Part shown: one piece after another, positions 1 to 9,389 of the stretch
Layout of the letters: every line of letters begins with the position of its first letter
Position numbering within the stretch: the first letter of the stretch is position 1
NCBI RefSeq assembly: GCF_009789675.1
Contig: NZ_CP046913.1
Span: 2,542,001-2,606,000, forward strand
From: Paraburkholderia acidisoli
GTDB lineage: Bacteria; Pseudomonadota; Gammaproteobacteria; Burkholderiales; Burkholderiaceae
Direction of reading: 5' to 3'
DNA length: 64,000 nucleotides
The notes under the pieces: generated by a model
Database searches by the model: none
Told to the model about the DNA's origin: nothing
Seen by the model: only the letters and a program-made list of their open reading frames with translations
Made by a program: the position numbers and the translations under genes

Positions 1-378
1 CTAGCAGTATGCGCATCGTGATATGTCGCGAACGTAGGTGAGAATCCGAGCATTCTAGCGCCTCGCTCGGCCCGCGACGGCTTGCGGCACGCTGCGTTTA
101 TCTGACGATCAGCCTTCATCTGCTGCGTTCGCGGTGTCATTGTGGCGAAGCCGCGCCATTTTGCTCACCGCGATGCGCGCGCGCGGCGCGAGGTCTTTAC
201 AATGGGCGCTTTTGCGGCGACCGGCGCCCTCCCGGCTCGCTCGACCGCATCCCGGCATCACCCCGTTTTACCGATTTTTCCGATCGTCCGCGTGCCGCGC
301 GCGTTGCTCTGTTTCGTTCTTTCCGATCGACGCGCTGCGCCCGGCCCTGCACTGCCCGCTCTCGCCCGAACGCATTTC
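1..378. other. Leader region before dacB, no gene seen
   Basis: I see no convincing coding sequence, RNA gene or terminator here. The dacB frame stays open back to a GTG at 142, but that stretch lacks a ribosome-binding site and reads like chance open frame in high-GC DNA. The promoter of dacB probably lies here, but I cannot point to a clear -35/-10 pair. Confidence 0.5.
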
Positions 379-2148
379 ATGCTCTCCGTTTCGCTGTCCC
401 GTCTCCGTTCCCTGTTCCGTCTTTCCGTACCTCACGTGCCTCGCGGCCCTGGCGCCGATCGCGCCGATTGCGTCGATCGCGTGCGGCGTGCGCCGAAACC
501 GCTCGCCATCGCGCTCGCCTGCGCGACGCTGGCCACGGGCCTCACCGTCGCGCCAGGCGCGTGGGCGCAACCCGAAGGCGCGCGCGTGCCCACCGTCAAC
601 GTGACGACGGTGCTGCCGCCCACCGTGATGGCCGGTCTCGAGCGCGCGCACGTGCCGCTCTCCTCCGTGAGCGTGGTGATCGAAAAGGTCGGCGACCGCC
701 AGCCGAGCGTGGCCGTCAACGCGGGGCAACCGATGATGCCCGCTTCGACGATGAAGCTCGTCACCACCTGGAGCGGGCTCTCGATGCTCGGCGCCGACTA
801 TCGCTGGAAGACCTCCGCCTATACCGACGGCGAAGTGGATACGGCCGGCACGCTGCACGGCAATCTCTACATCAAGGGCACGGGCGACCCGAAGCTCGTG
901 CCCGAAGAACTGATCGACCTCGTGCAGAAGATCCGCGCGCAAGGCATCGCGCGCATCGACGGCGCACTCGTGCTCGACAAGAGCGAGTTCGATCCTTCCA
1001 CGCGCGACCTGCCCGCGTTCGACGGCGACGAAAGCGCGCCCTACAACGTGGGCCCCGATCCGCTCATGTACGCGTTCAAGTCGGTGTCGTTCACGTTCTC
1101 GCCGTCGCGCGCGGGCGTGGATATCGACGTGGTGCCGCCCGTCGCGCAATGGCAGATCGACAATCAGCTGCGCGAGCGCGGCGGCGCGTGCGGCGGCCTC
1201 CTGCCGAGCCCGCAGGTCACGCCGGGCGCGAACGGCGCGGTGAGCGCGAGCTTCGCGGGCAGCTACGCGCTGCGCTGCGGCGCGCGCACGCTCAACATGG
1301 CCGCGCCCGTCGATCACAGCACCTTCTTCGCCGACGGTTTTCTCGCGCTCTGGCAGCAAGGCGGCGGCAGCCTGTTCGCGGGCCCGAACGGCGCGGTGCG
1401 CGAAGGCGTCGTGCCGCCGCGCGCGAAGCTGCTGGCCGTGCATCAGAGCCCGCCGCTCAGCGACGTCGTGCGCGACATCAACAAGTTCAGCAACAACGTG
1501 ATGGCGCGCAATCTGTTCCTCACGCTCGGCGCGGTCGAGGTCAAGCCGCCTTCCACGCCCGCGAAGGCCGCGAGCGCCGTCAACGCGTTCCTGCGCAAGA
1601 GCGGTCTCTCCATGCCCGAACTCGTGCTCGACAACGGCTGCGGCCTCTCGCGCGAGGAGCATGTGAGCGCGCTCTCGCTCGCGAACCTGCTGCAAGCGGC
1701 GAACGCGAGCCCGGTGGCGCAGCCGTTCGTCGATTCGCTGCCGATCGTCGGCGTGGACGGCACCATGCGCAACCGTCTCACCAACGCGGGCGTGGGCGGC
1801 AACGCGCACATCAAGACCGGCACGCTGCGCGACGTGCGCGCGATCGCGGGCTACGTGGCCGCCGAGAACGGCGAGAGCTGGATCGTCGTGAGCCTCATCA
1901 ACGACCCGCGCGCCGAAGCGGCCCGCGCCGCGCACGACGCGCTGCTCGAATGGGTCTACAAGGGCATGCCGGAAGAAAAGCCCGTGTATGTCGAGCCGCA
2001 TCCGAAGCGCGCGAGCAAGGCGTCGCGTGCCGCGGCGGTGTCGCACAAGAGCGAGTCGAAGAGCGAAGGCCGGGTGTCGCACAAGAGCGAGTCGAAGAGC
2101 GAAGGCCGGGCGTCGCACAAGGCGGCGAAGCGGCGCGGCGCGCATTGA
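379..2148 (+). CDS. dacB: D-alanyl-D-alanine carboxypeptidase/endopeptidase (PBP4 family)
   Basis: Periplasmic low-molecular-weight penicillin-binding protein that trims and cleaves peptidoglycan peptide cross-links. All three penicillin-recognition motifs are visible: SxxK as STMK (Ser about residue 123), SxN as SNN after INKF, and KTG in HIKTGT. A hydrophobic segment ending in GAWAQ near residue 62 is the signal peptide. The first ATG (379) puts an unusually long n-region before it; a GTG at 481 would give a canonical signal peptide, and neither has a good ribosome-binding site. The C-terminus ends in a Lys/Ser/Glu-rich tail with a 12-residue repeat (SHKSESKSEGR-type, two copies plus a partial), absent from typical PBP4. 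Family assignment is firm, the start is not. Confidence 0.9.
   Translation: MLSVSLSRLRSLFRLSVPHVPRGPGADRADCVDRVRRAPKPLAIALACATLATGLTVAPGAWAQPEGARVPTVNVTTVLPPTVMAGLERAHVPLSSVSVVIEKVGDRQPSVAVNAGQPMMPASTMKLVTTWSGLSMLGADYRWKTSAYTDGEVDTAGTLHGNLYIKGTGDPKLVPEELIDLVQKIRAQGIARIDGALVLDKSEFDPSTRDLPAFDGDESAPYNVGPDPLMYAFKSVSFTFSPSRAGVDIDVVPPVAQWQIDNQLRERGGACGGLLPSPQVTPGANGAVSASFAGSYALRCGARTLNMAAPVDHSTFFADGFLALWQQGGGSLFAGPNGAVREGVVPPRAKLLAVHQSPPLSDVVRDINKFSNNVMARNLFLTLGAVEVKPPSTPAKAASAVNAFLRKSGLSMPELVLDNGCGLSREEHVSALSLANLLQAANASPVAQPFVDSLPIVGVDGTMRNRLTNAGVGGNAHIKTGTLRDVRAIAGYVAAENGESWIVVSLINDPRAEAARAAHDALLEWVYKGMPEEKPVYVEPHPKRASKASRAAAVSHKSESKSEGRVSHKSESKSEGRASHKAAKRRGAH
2041..2122 (+). repeat. 36-base tandem repeat in the 3' end of dacB
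   Basis: Two nearly identical 36-base units (2041-2076 and 2077-2112) are followed by a 10-base partial third. They are in frame and encode SHKSESKSEGR plus V or A, so copy-number change would lengthen or shorten the basic tail without breaking the gene. Confidence 0.9.
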
Positions 2149-2453
2149 GCGGCGCCGGGCGTCGCGGGTCGCGCGTCCCGCATCCGTAAGGCGCGCCAGC
2201 ACCGGTCCGTCGCCCCTCCTCTCCCGGTTGTGGCGCGCCCCGCCAGACGGGGCGCGCCCGCTCGAGCCTCGAAGCTTTCCTCTAGCGAAGCGCCGCCCGT
2301 CGCGCGGCCCGTGCGTGTACTCTGACGGGCAAAGGCCGATCGCGCGTCATAACAATTCGCTACGCGCGTACGGCCGACGAGATAGCACACATCGAGACAA
2401 CGCCGCCGCGCTGGCCGACCAGCGCCGCTTACGGGACAAGGAGGACGACGTTC

Positions 2454-3380
2454 GTGCAGTTCGACGCGCAATGGCTGCTGCTCGCCCTCGCTCCCGTGTT
2501 CCTCGCCTGCATCGGCTGGGAAGCCTGGCACCTCTCCCGCGCGCGCACGCGCGGCCGCTACGCCGAAAGCGCCCGCTACCAGTGGTCCGACACGCTCTGC
2601 AACGCCGCGCTCGCGCTCATGCATCAAGGCGCGGACAAGCTCGCGTGGCTCGTGGCCGTGCCCGTCTACGCGTTCGTCTACGACCACTACCGGCTGCTCG
2701 CGTGGCAGCCGGGCTTCGGCGCGTGGCTCGCGCTCTTCGTCGCCCAGGACCTGCTCTACTACGTGTTTCATCGCGCGAGCCATCGCGTGCGCTGGCTGTG
2801 GGCCGCGCATGTGGTGCATCACTCGTCGGAGCGGCTCAATCTCTCCACCGCGTTTCGCCAGAGCCTCATGTATCCCGTCGCGGGCATGTGGCTGTTCTGG
2901 ATTCCGCTCGCGCTGCTCGGCTTTCCGCCCGCGCAGATCGTGGCGATCGTGCTCGTGAATCTCGCGTTCCAGTTCTTCGTGCACACCCAGGCCGTGCCGA
3001 AGCTCGGCTGGCTCGAATACGTCTTCAACACGCCGTCGATGCATCGCGTCCACCACGCGCGCAACGAGCGCTATATCGACCGCAATTACGCGGGCGTGCT
3101 GTCGATCTGGGACCGGCTGTTCGGCAGTTTCGTTGCGGAAGACGCGCAGGATCCGCCGCAATACGGCATTGTCAAGCCGCTGCGCTCGTGCAATCCGCTC
3201 AAGGCGACATTTCACGAATGGCACGCGATGGCACACGATTTCGGCCGCATGCGCGGCGCCCGCGCGCGTTTCGCCGCGCTTTTTGCCCCGCCGGACTGGT
3301 GCGCGCGCTACGATGGCACGAACCGTACGAGCGTGCCGGAAAACAACACCGAGGGTGAGTTCGGGTCGCGTAAAACCTGA
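2454..3380 (+). CDS. Sterol desaturase / fatty acid hydroxylase family membrane protein
   Basis: Integral membrane di-iron oxygenase of the fatty acid hydroxylase superfamily; the substrate cannot be read from sequence. Histidine clusters typical of the family are present: HRASH near residue 105, HVVHH about 15 residues later, and HRVHH near residue 200, with hydrophobic spans between them. The start is a GTG; AAGGAGG lies just upstream at good spacing, which decides the start. Length (308 residues) suits the family. It stands alone between dacB and an esterase lipoprotein, so context gives no pathway. Bacterial members have been linked to hydroxylation of lipids or carotenoids; which applies here is open. 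Confidence 0.85.
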   Translation: MQFDAQWLLLALAPVFLACIGWEAWHLSRARTRGRYAESARYQWSDTLCNAALALMHQGADKLAWLVAVPVYAFVYDHYRLLAWQPGFGAWLALFVAQDLLYYVFHRASHRVRWLWAAHVVHHSSERLNLSTAFRQSLMYPVAGMWLFWIPLALLGFPPAQIVAIVLVNLAFQFFVHTQAVPKLGWLEYVFNTPSMHRVHHARNERYIDRNYAGVLSIWDRLFGSFVAEDAQDPPQYGIVKPLRSCNPLKATFHEWHAMAHDFGRMRGARARFAALFAPPDWCARYDGTNRTSVPENNTEGEFGSRKT

Positions 3381-3407
3381 GAGATTGCGTAGTCTGTCGG
3401 GCTTGGC

Positions 3408-3428
3408 CATCGACATCGACATCGACAT
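3408..3428. repeat. Hexanucleotide repeat (CATCGA)n
   Basis: Three exact CATCGA units followed by CATGGC, in the spacer between the hydroxylase and esterase genes. The same hexamer recurs at 14388-14405 in the pgk-ilvE spacer. Confidence 0.85.
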
Positions 3429-3648
3429 GGCAAGGCAACGCGGCGCCGGGCCGGCCGCTTGCGCCGGAGCGCGGCAAATCCCGGCCAGGCCACGCAACGC
3501 AACGCAGCAACGACAAAAACAGCAGCAACGACACGATCGATGCAAGGCAGGCCCGCTTCATCGGCAAGAGCCGGCACACGGCGCCGGAGCATCGAGGCAA
3601 GGCATCACAGGCCACACAGCGGCCACACACAGAGGAGATGAAGTGAAC

Positions 3649-5025
3649 ATGAAGCATCAAGGACCGGGACACCGTACGCTGTTGCGCGCCACCCAGATCG
3701 CCGTCGCGAGCGCGGCGTTCGCCCTGCTCGCCGCCTGTGGCGGCGGCGGCAGCGACAACAACAACGCGAGCGCCACGCCGCCGTCGGGCGTGAAGATGCA
3801 GGTCGTGTCCTTCGGCACGAGCCTGTCGGACGCGGGCACCTATTCCGAGCAGATCCTGCCCGGCTTCGGCGGTGGCCGCTTCACGACCAACCCCGGCGAA
3901 GTCTGGACCATGAAGGTGTCCGAGTACTTCGGCGGCACGCTCACGCCGGCTTTCGAAGGCGGCTTCGGCCTCGCGCTCACGGCCACGGGCGGCTTCGGCT
4001 ACGCGCAAGGCGGCGCGCTCGTCAGCACGGGCGGCGTGGCCGACACGACCCAGCCCATCGCGGCGGCGAGCCAGCAGCCCGTCACGTGGCAGCTTCAGCA
4101 ATATCTCGCGCAGCACGGCAGCTTCAATGCGAACCAGCTCGTGCTGGTCGAAGGCGGCGCGAACGAAATCCTGAATCTGGTCTCGGTCAATTCGGGCGCG
4201 AGCCTGAAGGCGTTCGGCGCGGCGCTCGCCGCCTCGCCGTTCGCGACGCTCGCGAGCAACCCCACGACCCAGGCGAGCACCGTGCAAACGCTGATGGCCG
4301 CGGGCTTCACGCAGGCCCAGGCCGTCGCGCTCGTGCCGGCCGCGATCCTGCTGCAGCTCGTCAAGGCCGATCCCACCGACTTCGCCTCGGTCGTGCCCGT
4401 CATCACGGCCGCCGGCACGCTCGCGACGCTCGTGAACAACCAGATCGCGGGCACGCCGAAGGTTGTCGTCGTCACGGTGCCCGACATCGGCAAGACGCCG
4501 GCCGCCCTCGCCGCCGACGCCGCCGTGAGCGCCACGCCGGGTTCGTCGAGCGCGCCCGACCAGGCGCTTTCGCTGATCACGGCCGCGTACAACCTCACGC
4601 TGCTGCAAGGCCTCGCGCCTTCCATCGCCGCGAAGAAGGTGATTCCGGTCGACACGTACTCGTGGCTCGATTCGTCGATCACCAATGCCGCGAGCCTGGG
4701 CTTCACGGTGACGAACACGGGCACCGCCTGCAACCTCACGCAGATGGTCACCAACGCCACCGCCTACGCGCTCGCCAACCCGCAAGCCACGCTCGGCCTG
4801 CCCGCCACGACGCCGGCCGCGACGCTCCAGGCCGCCGCCGCCGTGTACGGCAACAACTTCGGCAGCTCGCTGTTCTGCTCGCCGCAAACGCTGACGACGG
4901 CCAACGCGCCCACGACCTACATGTTCGCGGATCTCGTGCACCCGACCACGGCGCTGCACGCGCAGTTCGCGACCTATGTCGAAACGCAGCTGGCCGCCGC
5001 CGGCGTGGGCAAGGCGCCGCAGTAA
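3649..5025 (+). CDS. SGNH/GDSL-family esterase lipoprotein
   Basis: Predicted exported lipoprotein esterase. A short basic N-terminus, hydrophobic stretch and lipobox LAAC followed by GGGGSDNN indicate lipidation and a flexible linker. The GDSL block appears as GTSLSD (the usual GDSLSD with Thr for Asp), block III as GANE rather than GxND, and block V as DLVHPT with the Asp-x-x-His pair near the C-terminus, so a Ser-Asp-His catalytic set is plausible. The middle is rich in Ala/Thr/Gly. Two starts compete: ATG at 3649 and GTG six bases upstream; AGGAG at 3632-3636 favours either at acceptable spacing. Substrate unknown; a secreted lipase or polyester-cleaving role is possible. Confidence 0.75.
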   Translation: MKHQGPGHRTLLRATQIAVASAAFALLAACGGGGSDNNNASATPPSGVKMQVVSFGTSLSDAGTYSEQILPGFGGGRFTTNPGEVWTMKVSEYFGGTLTPAFEGGFGLALTATGGFGYAQGGALVSTGGVADTTQPIAAASQQPVTWQLQQYLAQHGSFNANQLVLVEGGANEILNLVSVNSGASLKAFGAALAASPFATLASNPTTQASTVQTLMAAGFTQAQAVALVPAAILLQLVKADPTDFASVVPVITAAGTLATLVNNQIAGTPKVVVVTVPDIGKTPAALAADAAVSATPGSSSAPDQALSLITAAYNLTLLQGLAPSIAAKKVIPVDTYSWLDSSITNAASLGFTVTNTGTACNLTQMVTNATAYALANPQATLGLPATTPAATLQAAAAVYGNNFGSSLFCSPQTLTTANAPTTYMFADLVHPTTALHAQFATYVETQLAAAGVGKAPQ

Positions 5026-5076
5026 GGCGCCGTTGCCGGGCGGCGTTCTCAAAACGCCGCCCGGCCCCGGAAAAGC

Positions 5077-5117
5077 AAACACCCCACGCGCCGAAGCGGT
5101 CCGTGGGGTGTTTTTTT
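5077..5117 (+). terminator. Rho-independent terminator after the esterase gene
   Basis: A perfect 12-base stem (5077-5088 with 5102-5113) with a 13-base loop ends in a run of seven T. It lies about 50 bases past the esterase stop, between two convergent genes, and the A-run on the other arm could let it serve the minus strand too. Confidence 0.9.
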
Positions 5118-5131
5118 ATCGACGCACGTTA

Positions 5132-5172
5132 TCGCCGATGAAGTTTTCGCCGATGAAGTTTTCGCCGATGAA
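5132..5172. repeat. 15-base tandem repeat
   Basis: Two exact 15-base copies of TCGCCGATGAAGTTT and an 11-base third copy sit between the terminator and the sua5 stop codon. Noncoding; no function evident. Confidence 0.85.
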
Positions 5173-5184
5173 CGCCGCGCGAGC

Positions 5185-6306
5185 TTAGTTCCGCGGCGAA
5201 TCCGGCGGCGAATCCTGTTGCGCTTCGAACGCCGCCGCCGCGCGGCCGAGCCGGTCGTTCACGGCGATCCACTCGAGCGTGTCGGGCAGCTTCTCGATAA
5301 GAATGCGCGTGACGTTCGCACGATCGAGCGCGCGCAGCAAACTGTACAGCTCGCGCGCATATAACGGCGGCGCCTCGGGCGCGGCCACGAAATGCACGTT
5401 CGCGGCCTCTGCCCACGCCCCGGCGCGCGACGCGCGCGCGACCAGCGCCACCGTTTCGCCCGCGTCGCTCGCGGCGGCGAGCAGCGCTTCGAGCGCTTCG
5501 AACGGCAGCAGCGCGAGCGGCGTGCGCGGCGCGTAATGCGCCTTGAGCGTGCCGGACGCGCGCGGCGCCGTGGCGTCGCTGCCGTCGGGCAGGCGCGGCG
5601 CCTCGCCCAGCACGCGCGCGATGTCCTGCGGGCTCACGTGGCCGGGGCGCAGCAGCGCGGGAAAGCCGCGCGAGAGATCGAGAATCGTCGATTCGATGCC
5701 CACATCGCACGCGCCGCCGTCGAGCACGTGCACGGTGGGGCCCGATGCAACGCCGGACTCCGCGCTGGATTCCGCATTGAACTCTGCATTGAATTCGTCG
5801 CGCACGTGCTGCGCCGTGGTCGGGCTCACGTGGCCGAAGCGGTTCGCCGAGGGCGCCGCCACGCCGCCATGGCCGCCGCGGCGCTTCGAGAACGCCGCCA
5901 GCAGCCTCTGCGCAACCGGATGCGACGGACAGCGCAGGCCCACGGAGTCCTGGCCGCCGCTCACCGCGTCGGGGATGCGCGCGTGGCGCTTCACGATCAG
6001 CGTGAGCGGGCCGGGCCAGAACGCCTCGACGAGCTTCTGCGCGGCCTCGGGCCACTCGGCGGCCCAGTATTGCGGATCGCCTTCGGGCGGCAAATGCACG
6101 ATCACCGGGTGATTCGCCGGACGGCCCTTGGCCGCGTAGATACGCGCCACGGCTTCCGGGCTCGCCGCGTCGCCGCCAAGGCCATAAACGGTCTCGGTAG
6201 GGAACGCGACCAGCTCGCCCGCGTCGAGCAGCGCGGCGGCGTGCTCGATCTCGGCGTCGGTCAAAGGCGCGCTGGCGTCGTGCGGAACGGGTTGCGAGTC
6301 GGACAT
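5185..6306 (-). CDS. L-threonylcarbamoyladenylate synthase, Sua5 type
   Basis: Makes threonylcarbamoyl-AMP from threonine, bicarbonate and ATP, the first step of the t6A37 modification of ANN-decoding tRNAs. The YrdC domain fills roughly residues 20-215, with the hallmark FPTETVYGLGGDA and KGRP motifs. At 373 residues it has the long Sua5 form with a C-terminal domain rather than the short TsaC form. It is the last gene of the purC-purE-purK run, 13 bases after purK. A three-unit 12-base repeat (5762-5797) inserts a short Asn/Ala/Glu-rich loop (EFNAEFNAES) into the YrdC domain. Confidence 0.93.
   Translation of the reverse strand: MSDSQPVPHDASAPLTDAEIEHAAALLDAGELVAFPTETVYGLGGDAASPEAVARIYAAKGRPANHPVIVHLPPEGDPQYWAAEWPEAAQKLVEAFWPGPLTLIVKRHARIPDAVSGGQDSVGLRCPSHPVAQRLLAAFSKRRGGHGGVAAPSANRFGHVSPTTAQHVRDEFNAEFNAESSAESGVASGPTVHVLDGGACDVGIESTILDLSRGFPALLRPGHVSPQDIARVLGEAPRLPDGSDATAPRASGTLKAHYAPRTPLALLPFEALEALLAAASDAGETVALVARASRAGAWAEAANVHFVAAPEAPPLYARELYSLLRALDRANVTRILIEKLPDTLEWIAVNDRLGRAAAAFEAQQDSPPDSPRN
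5762..5797 (-). repeat. In-frame 12-base repeat within sua5
   Basis: Three degenerate 12-base units, the last two differing at only two positions. Translated on the minus strand they give the FNAE-type loop of the Sua5 protein. Confidence 0.75.
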
Positions 6307-6319
6307 GATGCGGCCCGGC

Positions 6320-7549
6320 TCAGCTCGTGGCGATATGCAGCAGACGCGCGCAATCGCGCGCGGCCGTGCGCGCTTCGTCGAGCGTCGGCGCGGTGAAGTT
6401 CACGTGGCCCATCTTGCGGCCGGGGCGCGCCTCTTCCTTGCCGTATAGATGCAGACGCGCGGCCGGCATGGCCGCGACCTGGTCCCACGGCGGCGTGACG
6501 GCCGCCGTGCTCGACACCGGGCCTTGCGGCGCCTTCGCCTCGCCCACGCCGGCCGGGAACCACACGTCGCCGAGAATGTTGAGCATCACGGCCGGCGAAT
6601 GCTGGCGCGTGTCGCCGAGCGGCATGCCCGTCATCGCGCGCACCTGCTGCTCGAACTGGCTCGTGGCGCACGCGTCGGTCGTGTAGTGCCCCGAGTTGTG
6701 CGGACGCGGCGCCATTTCGTTGGCGACCAGCGAGCCGTCTTCGAGAATGAAGAACTCGACGCACAGCACGCCCACGTAGCCGAGCTTCGCGGCGATCTGC
6801 AGCGCGGCCTGCTGCGCCTGCTTCACGAGCGCTTCGTTCGCGTCGGGCGCGGGCACGATCGTGTGCGAGAGCACGCCGTTGCGGTGCGTGTTCTGCGCGA
6901 GCGGATACACCACGGCCGCGCCGTTCGCGCCGCGCGCGATCAACGCGCTCACTTCGAACTTGAGCGGCAGACGCTTTTCCAGCACGCACGGCACGCCGGC
7001 GAGCGTCGCATGCGCGGCGCGCACTTCGTCGACGCTCGAGACGCGCACCTGACCTTTGCCGTCGTAGCCCATGCGCGCGGTCTTGAGAATGCCGGGCAGG
7101 ACCGCGGCGATGGCGTCGTCGCTCAAGGCGGCGAGCGCCTGCGACGACTCGATCACCACGTGCGGCGCGACCGGCACGCCCGACGCCGCGATAAAGCGTT
7201 TTTCGGCGATACGGTCCTGCGCCACGGCCACGCAGCGTCCGGCCGGGCTCACGAAGGTCGACTTCGCGAGCGTGTCCAGACTTTCGGCGGGCACGTTCTC
7301 GAATTCGGTCGAGATCGCGGCGCACAGGCGCGCGAGTTCGGTGAGCGCGGCTTCGTCGTCGTAAGCGGCGCAAATGTGCTTGTCGGCGACAGCGCCCGCG
7401 GGGCTCGTCGCGTCGGGATCGAGCACGGCCACGCGGTAGCCCATGGCCTGAGCGGCGAAGCAGAACATGCGGCCGAGCTGGCCGCCACCCACCATGCCCA
7501 GCCAGGCGCCGGGGAGAATGGGTGAAACCGGAGAATTGTCAGGAGTCAT
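6320..7549 (-). CDS. purK: 5-(carboxyamino)imidazole ribonucleotide synthase
   Basis: ATP-grasp enzyme that carboxylates aminoimidazole ribonucleotide to N5-CAIR in de novo purine synthesis. The N-terminus carries the characteristic [13 protein letters not shown] nucleotide-fold motif; the ATP-grasp core follows with [17 protein letters not shown] and [12 protein letters not shown] blocks. Length of 409 residues is slightly above the E. coli enzyme. It lies downstream of purE, whose product consumes N5-CAIR, in a likely purCEK-sua5 transcript. The ATG start is followed by about a dozen residues of poorly conserved leader. Confidence 0.96.
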   Translation of the reverse strand: MTPDNSPVSPILPGAWLGMVGGGQLGRMFCFAAQAMGYRVAVLDPDATSPAGAVADKHICAAYDDEAALTELARLCAAISTEFENVPAESLDTLAKSTFVSPAGRCVAVAQDRIAEKRFIAASGVPVAPHVVIESSQALAALSDDAIAAVLPGILKTARMGYDGKGQVRVSSVDEVRAAHATLAGVPCVLEKRLPLKFEVSALIARGANGAAVVYPLAQNTHRNGVLSHTIVPAPDANEALVKQAQQAALQIAAKLGYVGVLCVEFFILEDGSLVANEMAPRPHNSGHYTTDACATSQFEQQVRAMTGMPLGDTRQHSPAVMLNILGDVWFPAGVGEAKAPQGPVSSTAAVTPPWDQVAAMPAARLHLYGKEEARPGRKMGHVNFTAPTLDEARTAARDCARLLHIATS

Positions 7550-7709
7550 CTTCGTGGTCGGTCGCGGCTGGCCGCGGCGCGTGGGGACGTCGCGCGGACA
7601 GACCGGGGTTTAACGTCGCCGCGCGCGGGGGCGCCGGGACGGTGATACGGCATGGCGGCATCTCGCCGCCATCATCGCTCAACTTGCGATCAAACTGCGC
7701 TTACCGTGC

Positions 7710-8240
7710 TTAGAGCGCCGGCAGCACCATCGCATGCGCGGCTTCGTTCTGGCGCACGCGGAATGCCGCGAGCTTGTTCGCGTAGTCGGAATTCGTGGTC
7801 GCAAGCATCGACACCGCGAACAGCGCCGCGTTGGCCGCACCCGCCTCGCCAATGGCGAACGTCGCGACCGGCACGCCCTTGGGCATCTGCACGATCGAGT
7901 GAAGCGAATCCACGCCCTTCAGATACTTGCTCGCCACCGGCACGCCCAGCACGGGCACCGTGGTCTTGGCCGCCAGCATGCCGGGCAGATGCGCCGCGCC
8001 GCCCGCGCCCGCGATGATCGCGCGCAGGCCGCGCTCGCGCGCTTTCTCGGCATATTCGAACATTTCGTCGGGCATGCGGTGCGCCGAGACCACCTTCGCC
8101 TCGTACGCCACGCCGAACTCCTGCAGGATCGCGACCGCGCTCTTCATCGTGTCCCAGTCGGAGCTGGAGCCCATCAACACGCCGACGAGCGGCGCCGCAT
8201 GCCGGTGCTCCGTCTGATGGACCGTCTGAACTTCGCTCAT
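7710..8240 (-). CDS. purE: N5-carboxyaminoimidazole ribonucleotide mutase
   Basis: Class I PurE, converting the N5-CAIR made by PurK to CAIR. The motif [14 protein letters not shown] near residue 20 and the ISAHR-like VSAHRMP block identify it; [11 protein letters not shown] and the VPVGTLA-like VPVATFAIG follow. At 176 residues it is of normal length, with about 16 extra residues before the conserved start. A 30-base gap separates it from purC upstream and 160 bases separate it from purK, which are filled with G/C-rich sequence and no obvious gene. Confidence 0.96.
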   Translation of the reverse strand: MSEVQTVHQTEHRHAAPLVGVLMGSSSDWDTMKSAVAILQEFGVAYEAKVVSAHRMPDEMFEYAEKARERGLRAIIAGAGGAAHLPGMLAAKTTVPVLGVPVASKYLKGVDSLHSIVQMPKGVPVATFAIGEAGAANAALFAVSMLATTNSDYANKLAAFRVRQNEAAHAMVLPAL

Positions 8241-8270
8241 TGTGCTTCCTTCGTCCTTCTTTACACTGAA

Positions 8271-9161
8271 TTAAGCCAGCTTCTGGCCCGTGAGACGCTC
8301 GAGCGCCTCCTGATACTTCGCCGAGGTTTTGGCGACCACGTCTTCCGGCAGCTGCGGCGCGGGCGGCTCCTTCTTCCAGTCCTGGGTTTCGAGCCAGTCG
8401 CGCACGAACTGCTTGTCGAACGACGGCGGGTTCGAGCCCACCTGGTATTGGTCGGCCGGCCAGAAACGCGACGAGTCGGCGGTGAGCGCCTCGTCCATCA
8501 GATAGAGCTTGCCGTGGTTGTCGAGACCGAACTCGAACTTCGTGTCGGCGATGATGATGCCGCGCGTGGCCGCGTAGTCGGCGGCTTCCTTGTACAGCTT
8601 GATCGAGATTTCCTTGATCGTGCGCGAGAGTTCGGTGCCGATGCGGCGCTCCATCTCGTCGTACGTGATGTTCTCGTCGTGGTGACCCATTTCGGCCTTG
8701 GCCGCCGGCGTGAAGATCGGCTCGGGCAGCTTCTGCGCGTTCTGCAGGCCCGGCGGCAATTCCACGCCACACACGGAACCCGTGGCCTGATAGTCCTTCC
8801 AGCCGCTGCCCGCGAGATAGCCGCGCACCACGGCTTCCACGAGGATCGGCTCGAGGCGCTTCACCACCACGGCGCGGCCCTTGACCTGCTCGACTTCGTC
8901 GGCGGCCACCACGGACTCGGGCGCGACGCCCGTGAGGTGGTTCGGCACGACGTGCTTGAGCTTCTCGAACCAGAAGTCGGCCATCTGGTTGAGCACCTCG
9001 CCCTTGCGCGGAATCGGCTCGCCCATGATGACGTCGAACGCCGACAGACGGTCGGTGGTGACGATCAGCAACTGGTCGTTGCCCACGGCATAGTTGTCGC
9101 GGACCTTGCCGCGGCCGAGCAGCGGCAGCGAGCGGAGCGTGGATTCGTAGAGGGTAGACAT
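8271..9161 (-). CDS. purC: Phosphoribosylaminoimidazole-succinocarboxamide synthase (SAICAR synthetase)
   Basis: Joins CAIR and aspartate to give SAICAR, the step straight after PurE. The [13 protein letters not shown] start, [22 protein letters not shown] core and DTKFEFG motif are family hallmarks; 296 residues matches the longer form seen in many Gram-negatives and yeast-like relatives. It is the first gene of the minus-strand purine cluster, so its promoter should lie in the 9162-9300 spacer after the fba terminator. Confidence 0.96.
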   Translation of the reverse strand: MSTLYESTLRSLPLLGRGKVRDNYAVGNDQLLIVTTDRLSAFDVIMGEPIPRKGEVLNQMADFWFEKLKHVVPNHLTGVAPESVVAADEVEQVKGRAVVVKRLEPILVEAVVRGYLAGSGWKDYQATGSVCGVELPPGLQNAQKLPEPIFTPAAKAEMGHHDENITYDEMERRIGTELSRTIKEISIKLYKEAADYAATRGIIIADTKFEFGLDNHGKLYLMDEALTADSSRFWPADQYQVGSNPPSFDKQFVRDWLETQDWKKEPPAPQLPEDVVAKTSAKYQEALERLTGQKLA

Positions 9162-9302
9162 CGTCGTGATTCGCTAAAAGGACAATCGAGAACTATCGAA
9201 ACGGATCGGATTCGCGGCAAAACACCCGCGAAGCGCAGTGCCAGGACGGCCGGAATCCGGAAAGTACTGCGAGGGTAAACCAAAAAACGCCAAAAAGCTC
9301 AT

Positions 9303-9333
9303 CGCCGTTTCCCCAAAACTGGCGGAAACGGCG
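9303..9333 (-). terminator. Probable terminator of fba
   Basis: A 10-base perfect stem (CGCCGTTTCC, 9303-9312, with 9324-9333) lies just past the fba stop codon on the minus strand. Reading in the direction of fba, it is followed by two T-rich stretches. It separates fba from the purC promoter region. Confidence 0.7.
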
Positions 9334-9389
9334 ACGTTTTCCTGCATGGCCCTACGCGGCGTCTGACCGTTGCGGCGCGGGGCCCGGCA

